A stretch of 64,000 bases of DNA from Constrictibacter sp. MBR-5 (GTDB lineage Bacteria; Pseudomonadota; Alphaproteobacteria; JAJUGE01), in assembly GCF_040549485.1 (NCBI RefSeq), contig NZ_JBEPTK010000020.1, positions 1-64,000 of the forward strand, read 5' to 3'. Under the pieces are notes generated by a model. It had not been told where the DNA came from and ran no database searches. It was given only the letters and a program-made list of their open reading frames with translations. Position 1 is the stretch's first letter. Each line of letters opens with the position of its first letter. Position numbers and translations under genes: made by a program. Of this stretch, positions 16,047 through 25,244 are shown one piece after another.

Positions 16047-16688
16047 ATGACGGTCTATCTCCATAGCGGCGACCTGCCGGCCGACGTCGCGGCGGCGCTC
16101 GCCGCTGGCGGCAGTGTTGCGGTCGATTCGGAAACCATGGGGCTGCGGCCCGATCGAGATCGGCTTTGCGTGGTCCAGCTCTCCGGCGGTGACGGCAACG
16201 CGCACCTCGTGCAGTTCCCGGCCCCTGGAGCAGGTACGTCGCCGAACTATGCGGCGCCGAACCTCAGGCGGCTTCTCGCTGACCCTGCAGTTCTCAAGCT
16301 GTTCCATTTCGGCCGCTTCGACATCGCGGTGATCCAGCGATATCTGGAAACCGTCTGTGCACCGGTGTGGTGCACGAAGATCGCGTCCAAGCTGGTGCGG
16401 ACCTATACCGACCGTCACGGCCTCAAGGATCTCTGCCGGGAGCTGCTGGAGATCGACCTCTCGAAGCAGCAGCAGTCGTCGGACTGGGGCGGGCCGGTGC
16501 TCTCGCAGGCGCAGCAGGATTATGCCGCCTCCGACGTGCTCCACCTGCATGCGCTCCAGGCTGAACTGCGGCGCCGGCTCGAGCGGGAGAACCGCCTCGC
16601 CTTGGCCGAGGCCTGTTTCGCTTTCCTTCCGACGCGTGCGCAGCTCGATCTCGCGGGCTGGCCGGAAGAGGATATCTTCGCGCACTGA
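16047..16688 (+). CDS. rnd: Ribonuclease D (short form)
   Basis: 213 residues. The DEDDy exonuclease fold is complete: VDSETMGL (Asp ~27, Glu ~29), FHFGRFDIAVIQ, and YAASDVLHLHAL near the C-terminus. RNase D trims the 3' ends of tRNAs and other small RNAs. It lacks the C-terminal HRDC domains of the enterobacterial enzyme, which is usual in alphaproteobacteria. It follows tRNA-Leu by 48 bp and precedes the kdsD-lpt cluster. Confidence 0.93.
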   Translation: MTVYLHSGDLPADVAAALAAGGSVAVDSETMGLRPDRDRLCVVQLSGGDGNAHLVQFPAPGAGTSPNYAAPNLRRLLADPAVLKLFHFGRFDIAVIQRYLETVCAPVWCTKIASKLVRTYTDRHGLKDLCRELLEIDLSKQQQSSDWGGPVLSQAQQDYAASDVLHLHALQAELRRRLERENRLALAEACFAFLPTRAQLDLAGWPEEDIFAH

Positions 16689-16773
16689 CGGGGGCCGGCG
16701 GGCGGCCCGCGTTGACGGTGCCGAGCGCGACGACCATATACCGCCTCCATAACGCAACACTGCCGCGTCGGAT

Positions 16774-17778
16774 ATGAGCCCGGACCAGACCGCGCCCGAA
16801 GCGGCGTCCGCGCCGACGGACGCCGGAGATTCAGCTTTGGAATCGGCACGCCGTGTCCTGCGCCTGCAGGCACAGGGGGTGACTGCGCTCGCCGATCGCC
16901 TCGATGGCGATTTTCTGGCCGCCCTCGAACTGCTGTTCGACGTGGAAGGGCGGGTGATCGTCAGCGGGATGGGCAAGAGCGGGCATATCGCGCGGAAGAT
17001 CGCAGCGACCCTGGCTTCGACGGGAACGCCGGCCCAGTACGTGCACCCGGGCGAGGCGAGCCACGGCGATCTCGGCATGATCACGCGGCGCGATGCGGTG
17101 CTGGCGCTGTCCAACTCGGGCGGTACCGCCGAACTTGCCGACATGATCGCCCATACCGCCCGCATCGGCATTCCGCTGATCGGCATGACAGCGCGTGCCG
17201 GCAGTCCCCTGGCAGGGGCGTCCACTGTCGCCCTGATCCTGCCGTCCGTGGAGGAGGGGTGCCCGATGGGATTGGCGCCGACGACCTCGACGACGATGAT
17301 GCTCGCGCTTGGCGATGCGCTGGCCGTAGCGTTACTCGATCGCCGCGGCTTCTCGACCCGGGACTTCCAGCTGCTGCATCCCGGCGGCTCGTTGGGGCAC
17401 AAGCTGAAGCGCGTGCGCCAGATCATGCACACCGGCGACAAGCTGCCGCTCACGGGACCGGAAGCGGCGATGTCCGACGCGATTGTCGTCATGTCGGCCT
17501 GCAGCTTCGGCTGCGTGGGCGTGGTGGATCCGCACGGTGCGCTGATCGGGATATTGACCGACGGCGATCTCCGCCGGCACATGGGTCCCGACCTGCTCGG
17601 CCGCACCGTCGGCGCCGTCATGACGCCGCGTCCGAAGGTGATCCGCCCCGATGCGCTGGTGGAGGAAGCCGTCGCCACGATGAACGCCGGCAAGATCACG
17701 AGCCTCTTCGTCGTCGCGGACGACCGTCCCGTCGGCATCGTGCACGTCCACGACTGCCTGCGGGCAGGAGTGACGTGA
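16774..17778 (+). CDS. kdsD: D-arabinose-5-phosphate isomerase
   Basis: 334 residues. The enzyme interconverts ribulose-5-phosphate and arabinose-5-phosphate, the first step toward Kdo of lipopolysaccharide. An SIS domain (~45-185; GMGKSGHIARKIAATLAS and GEASHGDLGMI) is followed by two CBS domains (~210-330). It stands two bases before lptC and starts the LPS-export cluster, so Kdo supply and LPS transport are probably co-expressed. Confidence 0.94.
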   Translation: MSPDQTAPEAASAPTDAGDSALESARRVLRLQAQGVTALADRLDGDFLAALELLFDVEGRVIVSGMGKSGHIARKIAATLASTGTPAQYVHPGEASHGDLGMITRRDAVLALSNSGGTAELADMIAHTARIGIPLIGMTARAGSPLAGASTVALILPSVEEGCPMGLAPTTSTTMMLALGDALAVALLDRRGFSTRDFQLLHPGGSLGHKLKRVRQIMHTGDKLPLTGPEAAMSDAIVVMSACSFGCVGVVDPHGALIGILTDGDLRRHMGPDLLGRTVGAVMTPRPKVIRPDALVEEAVATMNAGKITSLFVVADDRPVGIVHVHDCLRAGVT

Positions 17779-17779
17779 G

Positions 17780-18463
17780 ATGGCGGACGAGTCGCCGACA
17801 CCCGAGACGACCGAAGCGCGCCGACCTGTGGATTTCGACTACGAGGCGGCACCGCGGGCGCTCGACCGCACCTACTCGCGTTACGTCCGCGGCCTGAAGG
17901 TCATCCTGCCGGCCACCGCGGCCCTGATCGTCATCGTCGTGTTCGCCTGGCCCCAGGTCCAGCTTCGGGAACAGTTGCCGGACCCGGACGCGCTGCGCAT
18001 CAAGCCGGAGGACACTGCCGACCTGACGGTGCTGGGCGTTCGCTATGTCGGGGTCGATACCCATGACAGACCCTATACGGTGACCGCCGCCTCGACCCGC
18101 CAGACGACCACCGCTTCCGACGAGGTGGTGCTGGAAATGCCGGAGGCCGACATGCGCCTGCGCGACGGCCGCAGGGTGGAGCTCAAGGCCCAGAGCGGCG
18201 TCTTCGACCGCGAGCATCGCGCACTGACCCTGAGCGGCAAGGTCCGGTTCACCCACGATGGCGGATTCGAGATCGCCACCGACCGCGCGTCGGTCGACTT
18301 CAGGCAAGGCGAGGCCGCGGGTGACGAGCGAGTGTCGCTGCGCGCGCCCGACGGCACGGGCAGCGGCGACGGCTTCCGGATACTCGAAGACGGAAGCCGC
18401 GTGCTGTTGACCGGCAAATCGTCGCTGCAGCTGAACGGGCGGCCGCACGGGGACGGGACATGA
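17780..18463 (+). CDS. lptC: LPS export ABC transporter periplasmic protein LptC
   Basis: 227 residues with one N-terminal membrane helix (~40-58). The periplasmic OstA-like beta-jelly-roll includes LMGVRYVGVD-type strands and DREHRALTLSGKVRFTH. It links the inner-membrane LptBFG transporter with LptA. Its stop overlaps the lptA start by four bases. Confidence 0.88.
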   Translation: MADESPTPETTEARRPVDFDYEAAPRALDRTYSRYVRGLKVILPATAALIVIVVFAWPQVQLREQLPDPDALRIKPEDTADLTVLGVRYVGVDTHDRPYTVTAASTRQTTTASDEVVLEMPEADMRLRDGRRVELKAQSGVFDREHRALTLSGKVRFTHDGGFEIATDRASVDFRQGEAAGDERVSLRAPDGTGSGDGFRILEDGSRVLLTGKSSLQLNGRPHGDGT

Positions 18464-19275
18464 ACGCATCCATGCGGCGGACCCTCGCAGGGGCGCTGCT
18501 TCTGGCGACCGTCGCAGCGGGCCCCGTGATTGCGTCCGATTTCGCTTCTCTGGACGAGTCGGCGCCCCTGAACGTCGAGGCGAGCCAAGGCATCGAGTGG
18601 CGCCGGGAGGAGGGCGTATTCATTGCGCGTGGCGATGCCCGCGCCGTGCAGGGCGCGACCGACGTTCGGGCACAGACGCTGACGGCGCACTATCGCGACA
18701 CGCCCGCGGGCGGCAGCCGCATCTATCGGTTCGAGGCGGAGGGAAACGTCCGTGCCGCACGGGGCGACACGCGTCTCTTCGGACCAAGGATCGTCTATGA
18801 TCTGGAGAAGTCGCTCTTCACCGTTTCCGGCGGGGAGACAAGGCTGGAGACGCCCGACGAGACGATTATAGCGCAGTCCGGAATGGAGTTTCGCGAGCGC
18901 GAACGCGTGGCCGTCGCGCAAGGCGATGTAATCGTGATACGCGACGGCCGTAAGTTGCAGGGCGACCGGGTGACCGCGTATTTTCAGGACCGGAAGGGCG
19001 GAGGCATGCGCATCGCGCGCCTCGAAGCGAGCGGAAACGTTCTTATTGCGACCGCGAAGGAGGTGGTGCGCGCCGACAAGGCGGTCTACGATCCGTCGCG
19101 AGAAGTCATCGAACTCGATGGTGATGTGCGGATCACCAGGGGGCGTAGTGAGCTCGCGGGTGCGCATGCCTTTCTCGACCTTCGAAGCGGCGTCAGCCGT
19201 CTTGAGGCGGGGCGAAGCGCCACGGCCAACGGGCGAGCGCGGGCGCTATTCGTTCCGGAGAGCCGTGGCCGATAG
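18460..19275 (+). CDS. lptA: Periplasmic LPS-transport protein LptA (OstA family)
   Basis: 271 residues with a signal peptide (LLLATVAAGPVIASD). The OstA-like repeated beta-strands include IEWRREEGVFIARGDARAVQGAT, YDLEKSLFTVSGG and EVIELDGDVRITRG. It forms the periplasmic bridge that carries LPS to the outer membrane. The ATG overlaps the lptC stop, and lptB follows after 36 bases. Confidence 0.9.
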   Translation: MNASMRRTLAGALLLATVAAGPVIASDFASLDESAPLNVEASQGIEWRREEGVFIARGDARAVQGATDVRAQTLTAHYRDTPAGGSRIYRFEAEGNVRAARGDTRLFGPRIVYDLEKSLFTVSGGETRLETPDETIIAQSGMEFRERERVAVAQGDVIVIRDGRKLQGDRVTAYFQDRKGGGMRIARLEASGNVLIATAKEVVRADKAVYDPSREVIELDGDVRITRGRSELAGAHAFLDLRSGVSRLEAGRSATANGRARALFVPESRGR

Positions 19276-19311
19276 CCTCCGGCATAGACGCAGTCAGGAA
19301 AGCGGACGGTC

Positions 19312-20103
19312 TTGAATAAGGGCGCTCAACCCCCCGGCGATGGGCTCGATACGGCACCTCGACCGCGCCTCGTGGCCGACAACAAGGGGCTGGTGGCGGA
19401 GAACATCGGCAAGCGCTTCAAGAAGCGGCCGGTGCTTCGTGGGGTGTCGCTGTCGCTCAACCGCGGAGAGATCGTCGGCCTGCTCGGCCCGAACGGTGCC
19501 GGCAAGACCACCTGCTTCTACATCGTGACCGGCCTGATCGCCGCGGACCACGGTCGTATCGTTCTCGACGGCGAGGATATCACGGAACTTCCGATGTATC
19601 GCCGCGCGCGCCTGGGCATCGGCTATCTTCCCCAGGAACCGTCGATTTTCCGTGGTCTCAACGTCGAGGCGAACATCCGCGCCGTCCTCGAAGTCAGCGA
19701 GCGCGATGCGGGCAAACGCCGCCGCATGCTCGACGAACTGCTCGCGGAATTTTCGATCGAGCACCTGCGGCGCACGCCAGCGCTCGCACTGTCGGGTGGC
19801 GAACGCCGCCGCGTCGAGATTGCGCGGGCCCTGGCGGCGAAGCCTGCCTTCATCCTTCTCGACGAACCCTTCGCGGGTATCGATCCCATCGCAGTGTCCG
19901 ACATACGCGAACTGGTTCTGCACCTGCGCGATCGCGGTATCGGGGTCTTGATCACGGACCATAACGTGCGTGAGACGCTCGAACTCGTCGATCGCGCGTA
20001 CATCCTGCACGACGGAATCGTGCTCAGGGAGGGCTCACCTGCCGACATCGTTGCCGACGAAGCCGTCAGGCGGGTTTACTTGGGCGAAAGGTTTAGCCTC
20101 TAA
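19312..20103 (+). CDS. lptB: LPS export ABC transporter ATPase LptB
   Basis: 263 residues if started at the TTG at 19312; GTG codons at 19372 and near 19390 are alternatives, since the ribosome site (AGGAAAG) is rather far from the TTG. Walker A GPNGAGKTT (~59-67), signature LSGGERRRVEIARAL, Walker B FILLDEPFAGIDP and the switch histidine ITDHNVRETL are all present. It powers LPS extraction from the inner membrane with LptFG, which are not in the window. rpoN follows after 30 bp. Confidence 0.95.
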   Translation: MNKGAQPPGDGLDTAPRPRLVADNKGLVAENIGKRFKKRPVLRGVSLSLNRGEIVGLLGPNGAGKTTCFYIVTGLIAADHGRIVLDGEDITELPMYRRARLGIGYLPQEPSIFRGLNVEANIRAVLEVSERDAGKRRRMLDELLAEFSIEHLRRTPALALSGGERRRVEIARALAAKPAFILLDEPFAGIDPIAVSDIRELVLHLRDRGIGVLITDHNVRETLELVDRAYILHDGIVLREGSPADIVADEAVRRVYLGERFSL

Positions 20104-20133
20104 GGCTTTAACCATGATCGCACGGGACCGTTG

Positions 20134-21621
20134 ATGGCTCTTTTCCAGCGTCAGGAGATTCGCCAGACTCAGGGGCAGAGTCTGGTCATGACCCCGCAGT
20201 TGCAGCAGGCGATAAAACTGCTGCAGCTGTCGACGATGGAGCTTGCCGCATTCGTCGAACAGCAGCTTGAGCAGAACCCTCTGCTCCAGCGGGCAGACGG
20301 CGCAGGTGAGGTCGGGACCAATGAACCCGTGGAAGCGCCGCAGCCGGAGATCGTCTCGGCACCGGCTGCGGAAGATCTCGCCGGCCTCACCGAAGCGATC
20401 GACGCGGATTTCGGCAACGTATGGGATGCGGAAGGGCCGACCCTGCCCAGCTTCTCGTCGGAATCGGGGCGGGCAGGCGGGTCGTTCGACGGCGACGAGG
20501 CGAGCCTCGAGCAGGTTCTTGGCGAGATGCCCACGCTCCGCGACCATCTGGTCGCGCAGCTGCAGTTGGACATCCTCGATCCCGCCGACAGGATCGTCGC
20601 CCTCTACCTGATCGACATGCTCGACGCCGCCGGCTACCTGTCCGGTGCCCTCGACGAGGTCGTGGCGGCGCTCGGCTGCACTGTCGAACGCGCAACCAGC
20701 GTGCTCGAGCGGCTACAGCGCTTCGACCCTCCGGGCATCTTCGCCCGGAACCTGTCCGAGTGCCTGGCGTTGCAGTTACGTGACCGCAACCGGTTGGATC
20801 CGGCGATGCAGGCGTTGCTGGACAATCTCGATCTCCTCGCGCGTCGGGATTTCGCCGAACTCCGGCGCGTGTGCGGTGTCGACGACGAAGATCTCGCGGA
20901 GATGGCGCGGGAGATCCGGCGGTTGGACCCGAAGCCGGCGCTCCGGTTCGAGTCAGAGCCCGTTCAGACGCTCATTCCCGACATCTACATGCGAATGCAC
21001 CCGGAGGGCGGGTGGATCATCGAGTTGAACACCGAGGCACTCCCACGCGTCCTCGTGGATTCGCACTATTACGCGCGCATCCGGAAGTCATGTCATTCGC
21101 GACAGGACAAGGATTACGTCGCAGAACAGTACAATGCGGCGAATTGGCTGGTTAAGTCGCTGCATCAGCGTGCGACGACGGTGCTGAAGGTCGCCACCGA
21201 GATCGTGCGACAACAGGACGCGTTCTTCGTGCATGGCATCGAGCACCTGCGGCCTCTTACCTTGCGCGACATCGCGGAAGCGATCGACATGCACGAGAGC
21301 ACCGTCAGCCGCGTGACCGCGAACAAGCACATCGCGACACCGAGGGGCTTGTTCGAACTGAAATATTTCTTTACGTCCGCCATCGCCAGCGCGACGGGAG
21401 GAGAGGCGCATTCGGCGGAGGCTGTACGCCATCGCATCAAGATCCTGATCGACAACGAACCTCCGGCAGAAGTTCTGTCCGACGACCGCATAGTGGAGAT
21501 TCTACGTCGATCGGGCATCGACATCGCCCGGCGAACGGTGGCGAAGTACCGCGAGGCGATGCGTATCCCGTCCTCAGTGCAGAGGCGCCGAGAGAAAGTC
21601 GCCGGTTTGGCGGCCAATTGA
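20134..21621 (+). CDS. rpoN: RNA polymerase sigma-54 factor
   Basis: 495 residues. Region I begins LFQRQEIRQTQGQSLVMTPQ and is glutamine-rich, as needed for activator response. The core-binding and DNA-binding regions follow, and the RpoN box reads ARRTVAKYREAM near the C-terminus. It directs transcription at -24/-12 promoters (nitrogen and carbon metabolism, motility). The TTG three bases upstream is a less likely start. The order lptB-rpoN-hpf-ptsN is conserved in proteobacteria. Confidence 0.96.
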   Translation: MALFQRQEIRQTQGQSLVMTPQLQQAIKLLQLSTMELAAFVEQQLEQNPLLQRADGAGEVGTNEPVEAPQPEIVSAPAAEDLAGLTEAIDADFGNVWDAEGPTLPSFSSESGRAGGSFDGDEASLEQVLGEMPTLRDHLVAQLQLDILDPADRIVALYLIDMLDAAGYLSGALDEVVAALGCTVERATSVLERLQRFDPPGIFARNLSECLALQLRDRNRLDPAMQALLDNLDLLARRDFAELRRVCGVDDEDLAEMAREIRRLDPKPALRFESEPVQTLIPDIYMRMHPEGGWIIELNTEALPRVLVDSHYYARIRKSCHSRQDKDYVAEQYNAANWLVKSLHQRATTVLKVATEIVRQQDAFFVHGIEHLRPLTLRDIAEAIDMHESTVSRVTANKHIATPRGLFELKYFFTSAIASATGGEAHSAEAVRHRIKILIDNEPPAEVLSDDRIVEILRRSGIDIARRTVAKYREAMRIPSSVQRRREKVAGLAAN

Positions 21622-21711
21622 GAGCGCTTGTACGATGATACGATGACGACCCGTTCCCAACCCGAAAACCCGAGTGCCGCACCAAGCGGCCGAAAGGATG
21701 CTGTTAGAGCG

Positions 21712-22347
21712 ATGCACGTCACCGTAACAGGCAAGCAGATCGACGTCGGCGACGCCCTGCGGACCCGCGTGATCGACGAGCTGAGCGCGGCCGTGGAGAA
21801 GTACTTCAGCCGCGCCATCGAGGCCCAGGTGAGTTTCTCCCGCGATGGGGCGGCGTTCTACCGCTCGGATATCGCGGTGCATGTGGGACGTGGGATCGAC
21901 CTCTATGGCCATGCGACGGCGAACGACCCCGTCGTCGCGTTCGAACTGGCGCAGGAGCGCATTGCAAAGCGCCTGCGTCGGCACAAGCGGCGGCTGCGCG
22001 ATCATAAGGGCGCGAACGGGGAGGCGGCCGAGACGCCCGATCAGGCCGACGGCGCGGTGTTCTCGCAGTACGTCATCCAGGCCCAGGACGATGTGGATGA
22101 CGAGGGCCATGAAGACGAGGAGGTCCGCGAGGACGGCGGCGAAGCGAGCGACCAGCCGGTGATCATCGCGGAGACATCGACCTCTGTACCGCGCCTCGCC
22201 GTGGGTGAGGCCGTGATGCGTATGGACCTGGCGGATGCTCCCGTCCTAGTGTTCCGGAACGGCGGCCATGGGGGGCTGAACGTCGTGTATCGGCGCGAGG
22301 ATGGGAACATAGGTTGGATCGATTCCGGCCCCCCCGGGAAGTCCTGA
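21712..22347 (+). CDS. hpf: Ribosome hibernation promoting factor, long form
   Basis: 211 residues from the ATG at 21712. The N-terminal S30AE domain (MHVTVTGKQIDVGDALRTRV; ERIAKRLRRHKRRLRDHK) is joined by an acidic linker to the C-terminal dimerisation domain (MRMDLADAPVLVFRN, LNVVYRREDGNIGWID). The long form alone dimerises 70S ribosomes into 100S particles in stationary phase. Directly downstream of rpoN, as commonly seen. Confidence 0.93.
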   Translation: MHVTVTGKQIDVGDALRTRVIDELSAAVEKYFSRAIEAQVSFSRDGAAFYRSDIAVHVGRGIDLYGHATANDPVVAFELAQERIAKRLRRHKRRLRDHKGANGEAAETPDQADGAVFSQYVIQAQDDVDDEGHEDEEVREDGGEASDQPVIIAETSTSVPRLAVGEAVMRMDLADAPVLVFRNGGHGGLNVVYRREDGNIGWIDSGPPGKS

Positions 22348-22364
22348 CGGCGGGCGGGGACAAG

Positions 22365-22832
22365 ATGGAAATCACCGAGATCCTGAAGCCCGAGCAGGTT
22401 CTGCTCGGCGTGCGGGCGGCCAGCAAAAAGCAGGTCCTCGAGGCGTTGGCTGAACATGCCGCTGAAATGACAGGCGAGTCCGAGCGGGCGATATTCAACG
22501 TCCTGCTCGAGCGTGAGCGGCTGGGAAGCACGGGTGTGGGGCGTGGTATCGCGATCCCGCACGGCAAGCTCACGGGCATCGATCACCTCTTCGGCCTGCT
22601 GTTCCGCCTGCAGGCACCGGTTCCGTTCGACGCCGTCGATGAGGCGCCGGTCGACATCGTCGTTCTGTTGCTGGCACCGGAAAGTGCCGGCGCGGACCAC
22701 CTTAAGGCGCTGTCGCGTGTGTCCCGCATCCTGCGGGACCGTGCCGTTTGCGACCGTATCCGGGCGGCGGCGACACCGGAGGATGTCATGGTCGCCGTGC
22801 GTGGCGCGCCCGCGGCCAGCCACGCGGCCTAG
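22365..22832 (+). CDS. ptsN: Nitrogen-regulatory PTS enzyme IIA
   Basis: 155 residues. The phospho-acceptor histidine lies in GRGIAIPHGKL (~66), and the fold matches EIIA-Ntr (MEITEILKPEQVLLGV; LERERLGSTGVG). It receives phosphate from NPr/EI-Ntr and regulates potassium, nitrogen and stress responses by protein contacts. It follows hpf by 17 bp and closes the rpoN cluster, with tadA convergent beyond it. Confidence 0.94.
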   Translation: MEITEILKPEQVLLGVRAASKKQVLEALAEHAAEMTGESERAIFNVLLERERLGSTGVGRGIAIPHGKLTGIDHLFGLLFRLQAPVPFDAVDEAPVDIVVLLLAPESAGADHLKALSRVSRILRDRAVCDRIRAAATPEDVMVAVRGAPAASHAA

Positions 22833-22848
22833 TCTCCTACAGGAACGC

Positions 22849-23334
22849 CTACCCGTTCGGCCGCCGCGCGGCAAAGAAGGCCCGAAGCAGATCCGCCGAC
22901 TCCCGCTCGGAAATCCCACCATAGACTTCCGGGCGGTGGTGGCAGCTGGTCTGGGCGAAGATGCGGGCGCCGTTGTCGATGCCGCCGCCTTTCGGATCCT
23001 CCGCCCCGTAGTAGACGCGGCGGATCCGCGCGAACGCCAGGGCCTGGGCGCACATGGGGCAGGGCTCGAGGGTTACATAAAGGTCGCACTCTGTCAGGCG
23101 GGGGCTCCCGAGCATCGATGCAGCACGGCGAACAGCCAGCATTTCCGCATGTGCGGTAGGATCCGGCGTCGTTTCGACCTCATTGTGCGTCCGCACCAGT
23201 ATGCGGCCGGTGGGTGCATGAACCAGGACGGCGCCTACGGGGACTTCATCGCTAGCCGCGGCGGCGCGCGCCTCGTCGAGCGCCGCTCGCATGAAGCGAC
23301 CTAGGAGCAGTGGGTCGTCTCGTCTGAATTCCAT
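22849..23334 (-). CDS. tadA: tRNA-specific adenosine deaminase
   Basis: 161 residues from the ATG at 23334; another ATG 12 bases upstream is possible and neither has a strong ribosome site. The zinc site is HAE (His ~62, Glu ~64) plus PCPMC (~91-95). It converts A34 to inosine in tRNA-Arg(ACG). The length and FAxIRRVYYGAEDPKGG match TadA rather than cytidine deaminases. Convergent to ptsN. Confidence 0.92.
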   Translation of the reverse strand: MEFRRDDPLLLGRFMRAALDEARAAAASDEVPVGAVLVHAPTGRILVRTHNEVETTPDPTAHAEMLAVRRAASMLGSPRLTECDLYVTLEPCPMCAQALAFARIRRVYYGAEDPKGGGIDNGARIFAQTSCHHRPEVYGGISERESADLLRAFFAARRPNG

Positions 23335-23390
23335 GCGCCCGATCATTCGGCTAGACTGCGCGCAACGCAAAAAGCACCCGGGAGACCGTC

Positions 23391-24707
23391 ATGACCGTCG
23401 ACAGCCAGCATCCTGAGACGATCGTCCTGCATGCGGGCTATCGCGCGGACCCTGCGACGGGTTCGGTCGCGGTTCCGATCTACCAGACGACATCCTACCA
23501 GTTCCGCGACACTCAGCATGCCGCCGATCTGTTCGCCCTCAAGGAACTCGGGAACATCTACACCCGGATCATGAACCCGACCTGTGACGTGCTCGAAAAG
23601 CGCGTCGCGGCACTGGAGGGCGGCGTCGCCGGTCTGGCGCTCGCGTCCGGCCAGTCGGCATCGGCGATGGCGCTGCAGAACATCGCGCACGCGGGCGACA
23701 ATGTCGTAAGTTCTACAGACCTTTACGGGGGAACGTGGAACCTCTTTGCGAACACGCTGAAGGATCAGGGGATAGAGGTTCGCTTCGTCGATCCGAGCGA
23801 CCCCGAGAACTTCAGGCGTGCGACAGACGACCGGACGCGCGCCTACTATGCCGAGACGCTCCCCAATCCGAAGCTAGCCGTCTTCCCGATCAAGGAGGTC
23901 GCGGATATCGGGCGGCCCCTCGGTATCCCGCTGATCATGGACAACACGGCAGCGCCGATCCTCTGCCGCCCGCTCGATCACGGCGCGGCGGTGGTCGTCT
24001 ATTCGACGACCAAGTATATCGGCGGCCACGGGACCTCGATCGGCGGCCTGATCGTCGACGGCGGCAAGTTCGATTGGGAGGCCGTGCCGACACGCCAGCC
24101 CTATCTTAACCAGCCCGACCCCAGCTATCACGGCGCCGTCTGGACCCAGGCGGTCAAGGGCATCGGCCCGGTCGCCTACATCATCAAGGCCCGGACCACG
24201 CTGTTGCGTGACCTGGGCGCCTGCATGAGCCCGTTCAACGCCTTCGCTTCCATCCAGGGGCTCGAGACGCTGCCGCTGCGGATGCGCGAACACTGCCGCA
24301 ACGGCATGGCGGTGGCGGAGTTCCTGAAGGGCCACCCGGCCGTATCACGGGTGATCTATCCCGGCCTGATGGACGGCGAGGCACGCCGCAGGGCTGACAC
24401 CTACCTGAAGGGCGGCTTCGGCGGACTCGTCGGCTTCGAGCTGTCGGGGGGCCGCGATGCCGGCCGGGATTTCATCGATGCGCTGAAGCTGCTGTATCAC
24501 GTCGCGAACATAGGCGATGCGCGCAGCCTCGCCATCCATCCGGCCTCGACGACCCATTCGCAGCTCGAACCCGAGGAATTGGCCGCGACCGGCGTGTCCG
24601 ACGGCTATGTTCGCCTCTCGATCGGCCTGGAACATATCGACGATATCCTGGCCGACCTCGGCCAGGCGTTGCACGCGGCGACCGGCATGCGCGCCGCCGC
24701 GGAATAG
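23391..24707 (+). CDS. metY: O-acetylhomoserine sulfhydrylase (Cys/Met-metabolism PLP enzyme)
   Basis: 438 residues. The PLP lysine sits in YSTTKYIGGHG (~208), with SGQSASAMALQNI and HPASTTHSQLEPEE as family signatures. Length and sequence fit O-acetylhomoserine aminocarboxypropyltransferase, which makes homocysteine from O-acetylhomoserine and sulfide. Cystathionine gamma-synthase or lyase is a less likely alternative because those are usually ~380-400 residues. A Sel1 gene follows closely. Confidence 0.88.
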   Translation: MTVDSQHPETIVLHAGYRADPATGSVAVPIYQTTSYQFRDTQHAADLFALKELGNIYTRIMNPTCDVLEKRVAALEGGVAGLALASGQSASAMALQNIAHAGDNVVSSTDLYGGTWNLFANTLKDQGIEVRFVDPSDPENFRRATDDRTRAYYAETLPNPKLAVFPIKEVADIGRPLGIPLIMDNTAAPILCRPLDHGAAVVVYSTTKYIGGHGTSIGGLIVDGGKFDWEAVPTRQPYLNQPDPSYHGAVWTQAVKGIGPVAYIIKARTTLLRDLGACMSPFNAFASIQGLETLPLRMREHCRNGMAVAEFLKGHPAVSRVIYPGLMDGEARRRADTYLKGGFGGLVGFELSGGRDAGRDFIDALKLLYHVANIGDARSLAIHPASTTHSQLEPEELAATGVSDGYVRLSIGLEHIDDILADLGQALHAATGMRAAAE

Positions 24708-24716
24708 GAGATGGGT

Positions 24717-25244
24717 ATGGGCATAGCCGCGCGGCTCTCCGCCGCTTTGATTGTGTCGGCGGTGGCGATTTCGGGCGCGGCTCCCGCCATGGCGGGTGTG
24801 CCGGAGGGCAAGGCTGCGCTCGATCGGTTCGATTATCGCGCTGCCATGTCGGAGTTTTCCGACGCGGCAGCGATGGGCGATGCCGAAGGCCAGTATCAGC
24901 TGGGGCTGCTGTACATGCTCGGCCATGGCGGTATTCAGCAGGACTACGGTCGCGCGGCGCAGTGGTTTCAACGCGCGGCCGCCACGGGTCATCCCCGCGC
25001 GATGTATATGCTCGGCAACCTCTATGCGACCGGCAACGGCGTCGAGCGCAACTACGAGGAGGCCCGCAAGCTGATGCTGACGGCGGAGCCGGGCCTGCGG
25101 GACGCGACGCGGCTGTCTGCCCGTGCGACCGCGGTCATGATCGGCGAACTGCTGGAGGCGCGGCGTCGCGGCGTTACCGTGACGCCCGTGGCTGCGACGC
25201 CCGGTATCGCCAAGCCCCAAAGCCAGCCGCGTCCGCGGCGCTAG
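24717..25244 (+). CDS. Secreted Sel1-repeat protein
   Basis: 175 residues from the ATG at 24717, chosen because AGGAG is six bases upstream (the ATG at 24711 directly abuts it). A signal peptide (MGIAARLSAALIVSAVAISG, then AAPAMA) leads to two or three Sel1-like repeats: YQLGLLYMLGHGGIQQDYGRA and MYMLGNLYATGNGVERNYEEA. Such solenoids mediate protein contacts in the periplasm. Partner unknown. Its 3' end overlaps the convergent gene at 25241. Confidence 0.82.
   Translation: MGIAARLSAALIVSAVAISGAAPAMAGVPEGKAALDRFDYRAAMSEFSDAAAMGDAEGQYQLGLLYMLGHGGIQQDYGRAAQWFQRAAATGHPRAMYMLGNLYATGNGVERNYEEARKLMLTAEPGLRDATRLSARATAVMIGELLEARRRGVTVTPVAATPGIAKPQSQPRPRR

Noticed and set aside
15891-17852. 653-codon minus-strand frame opposite rnd and kdsD
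   Set aside because: Antisense to two clear enzymes and without any domain; shadow.
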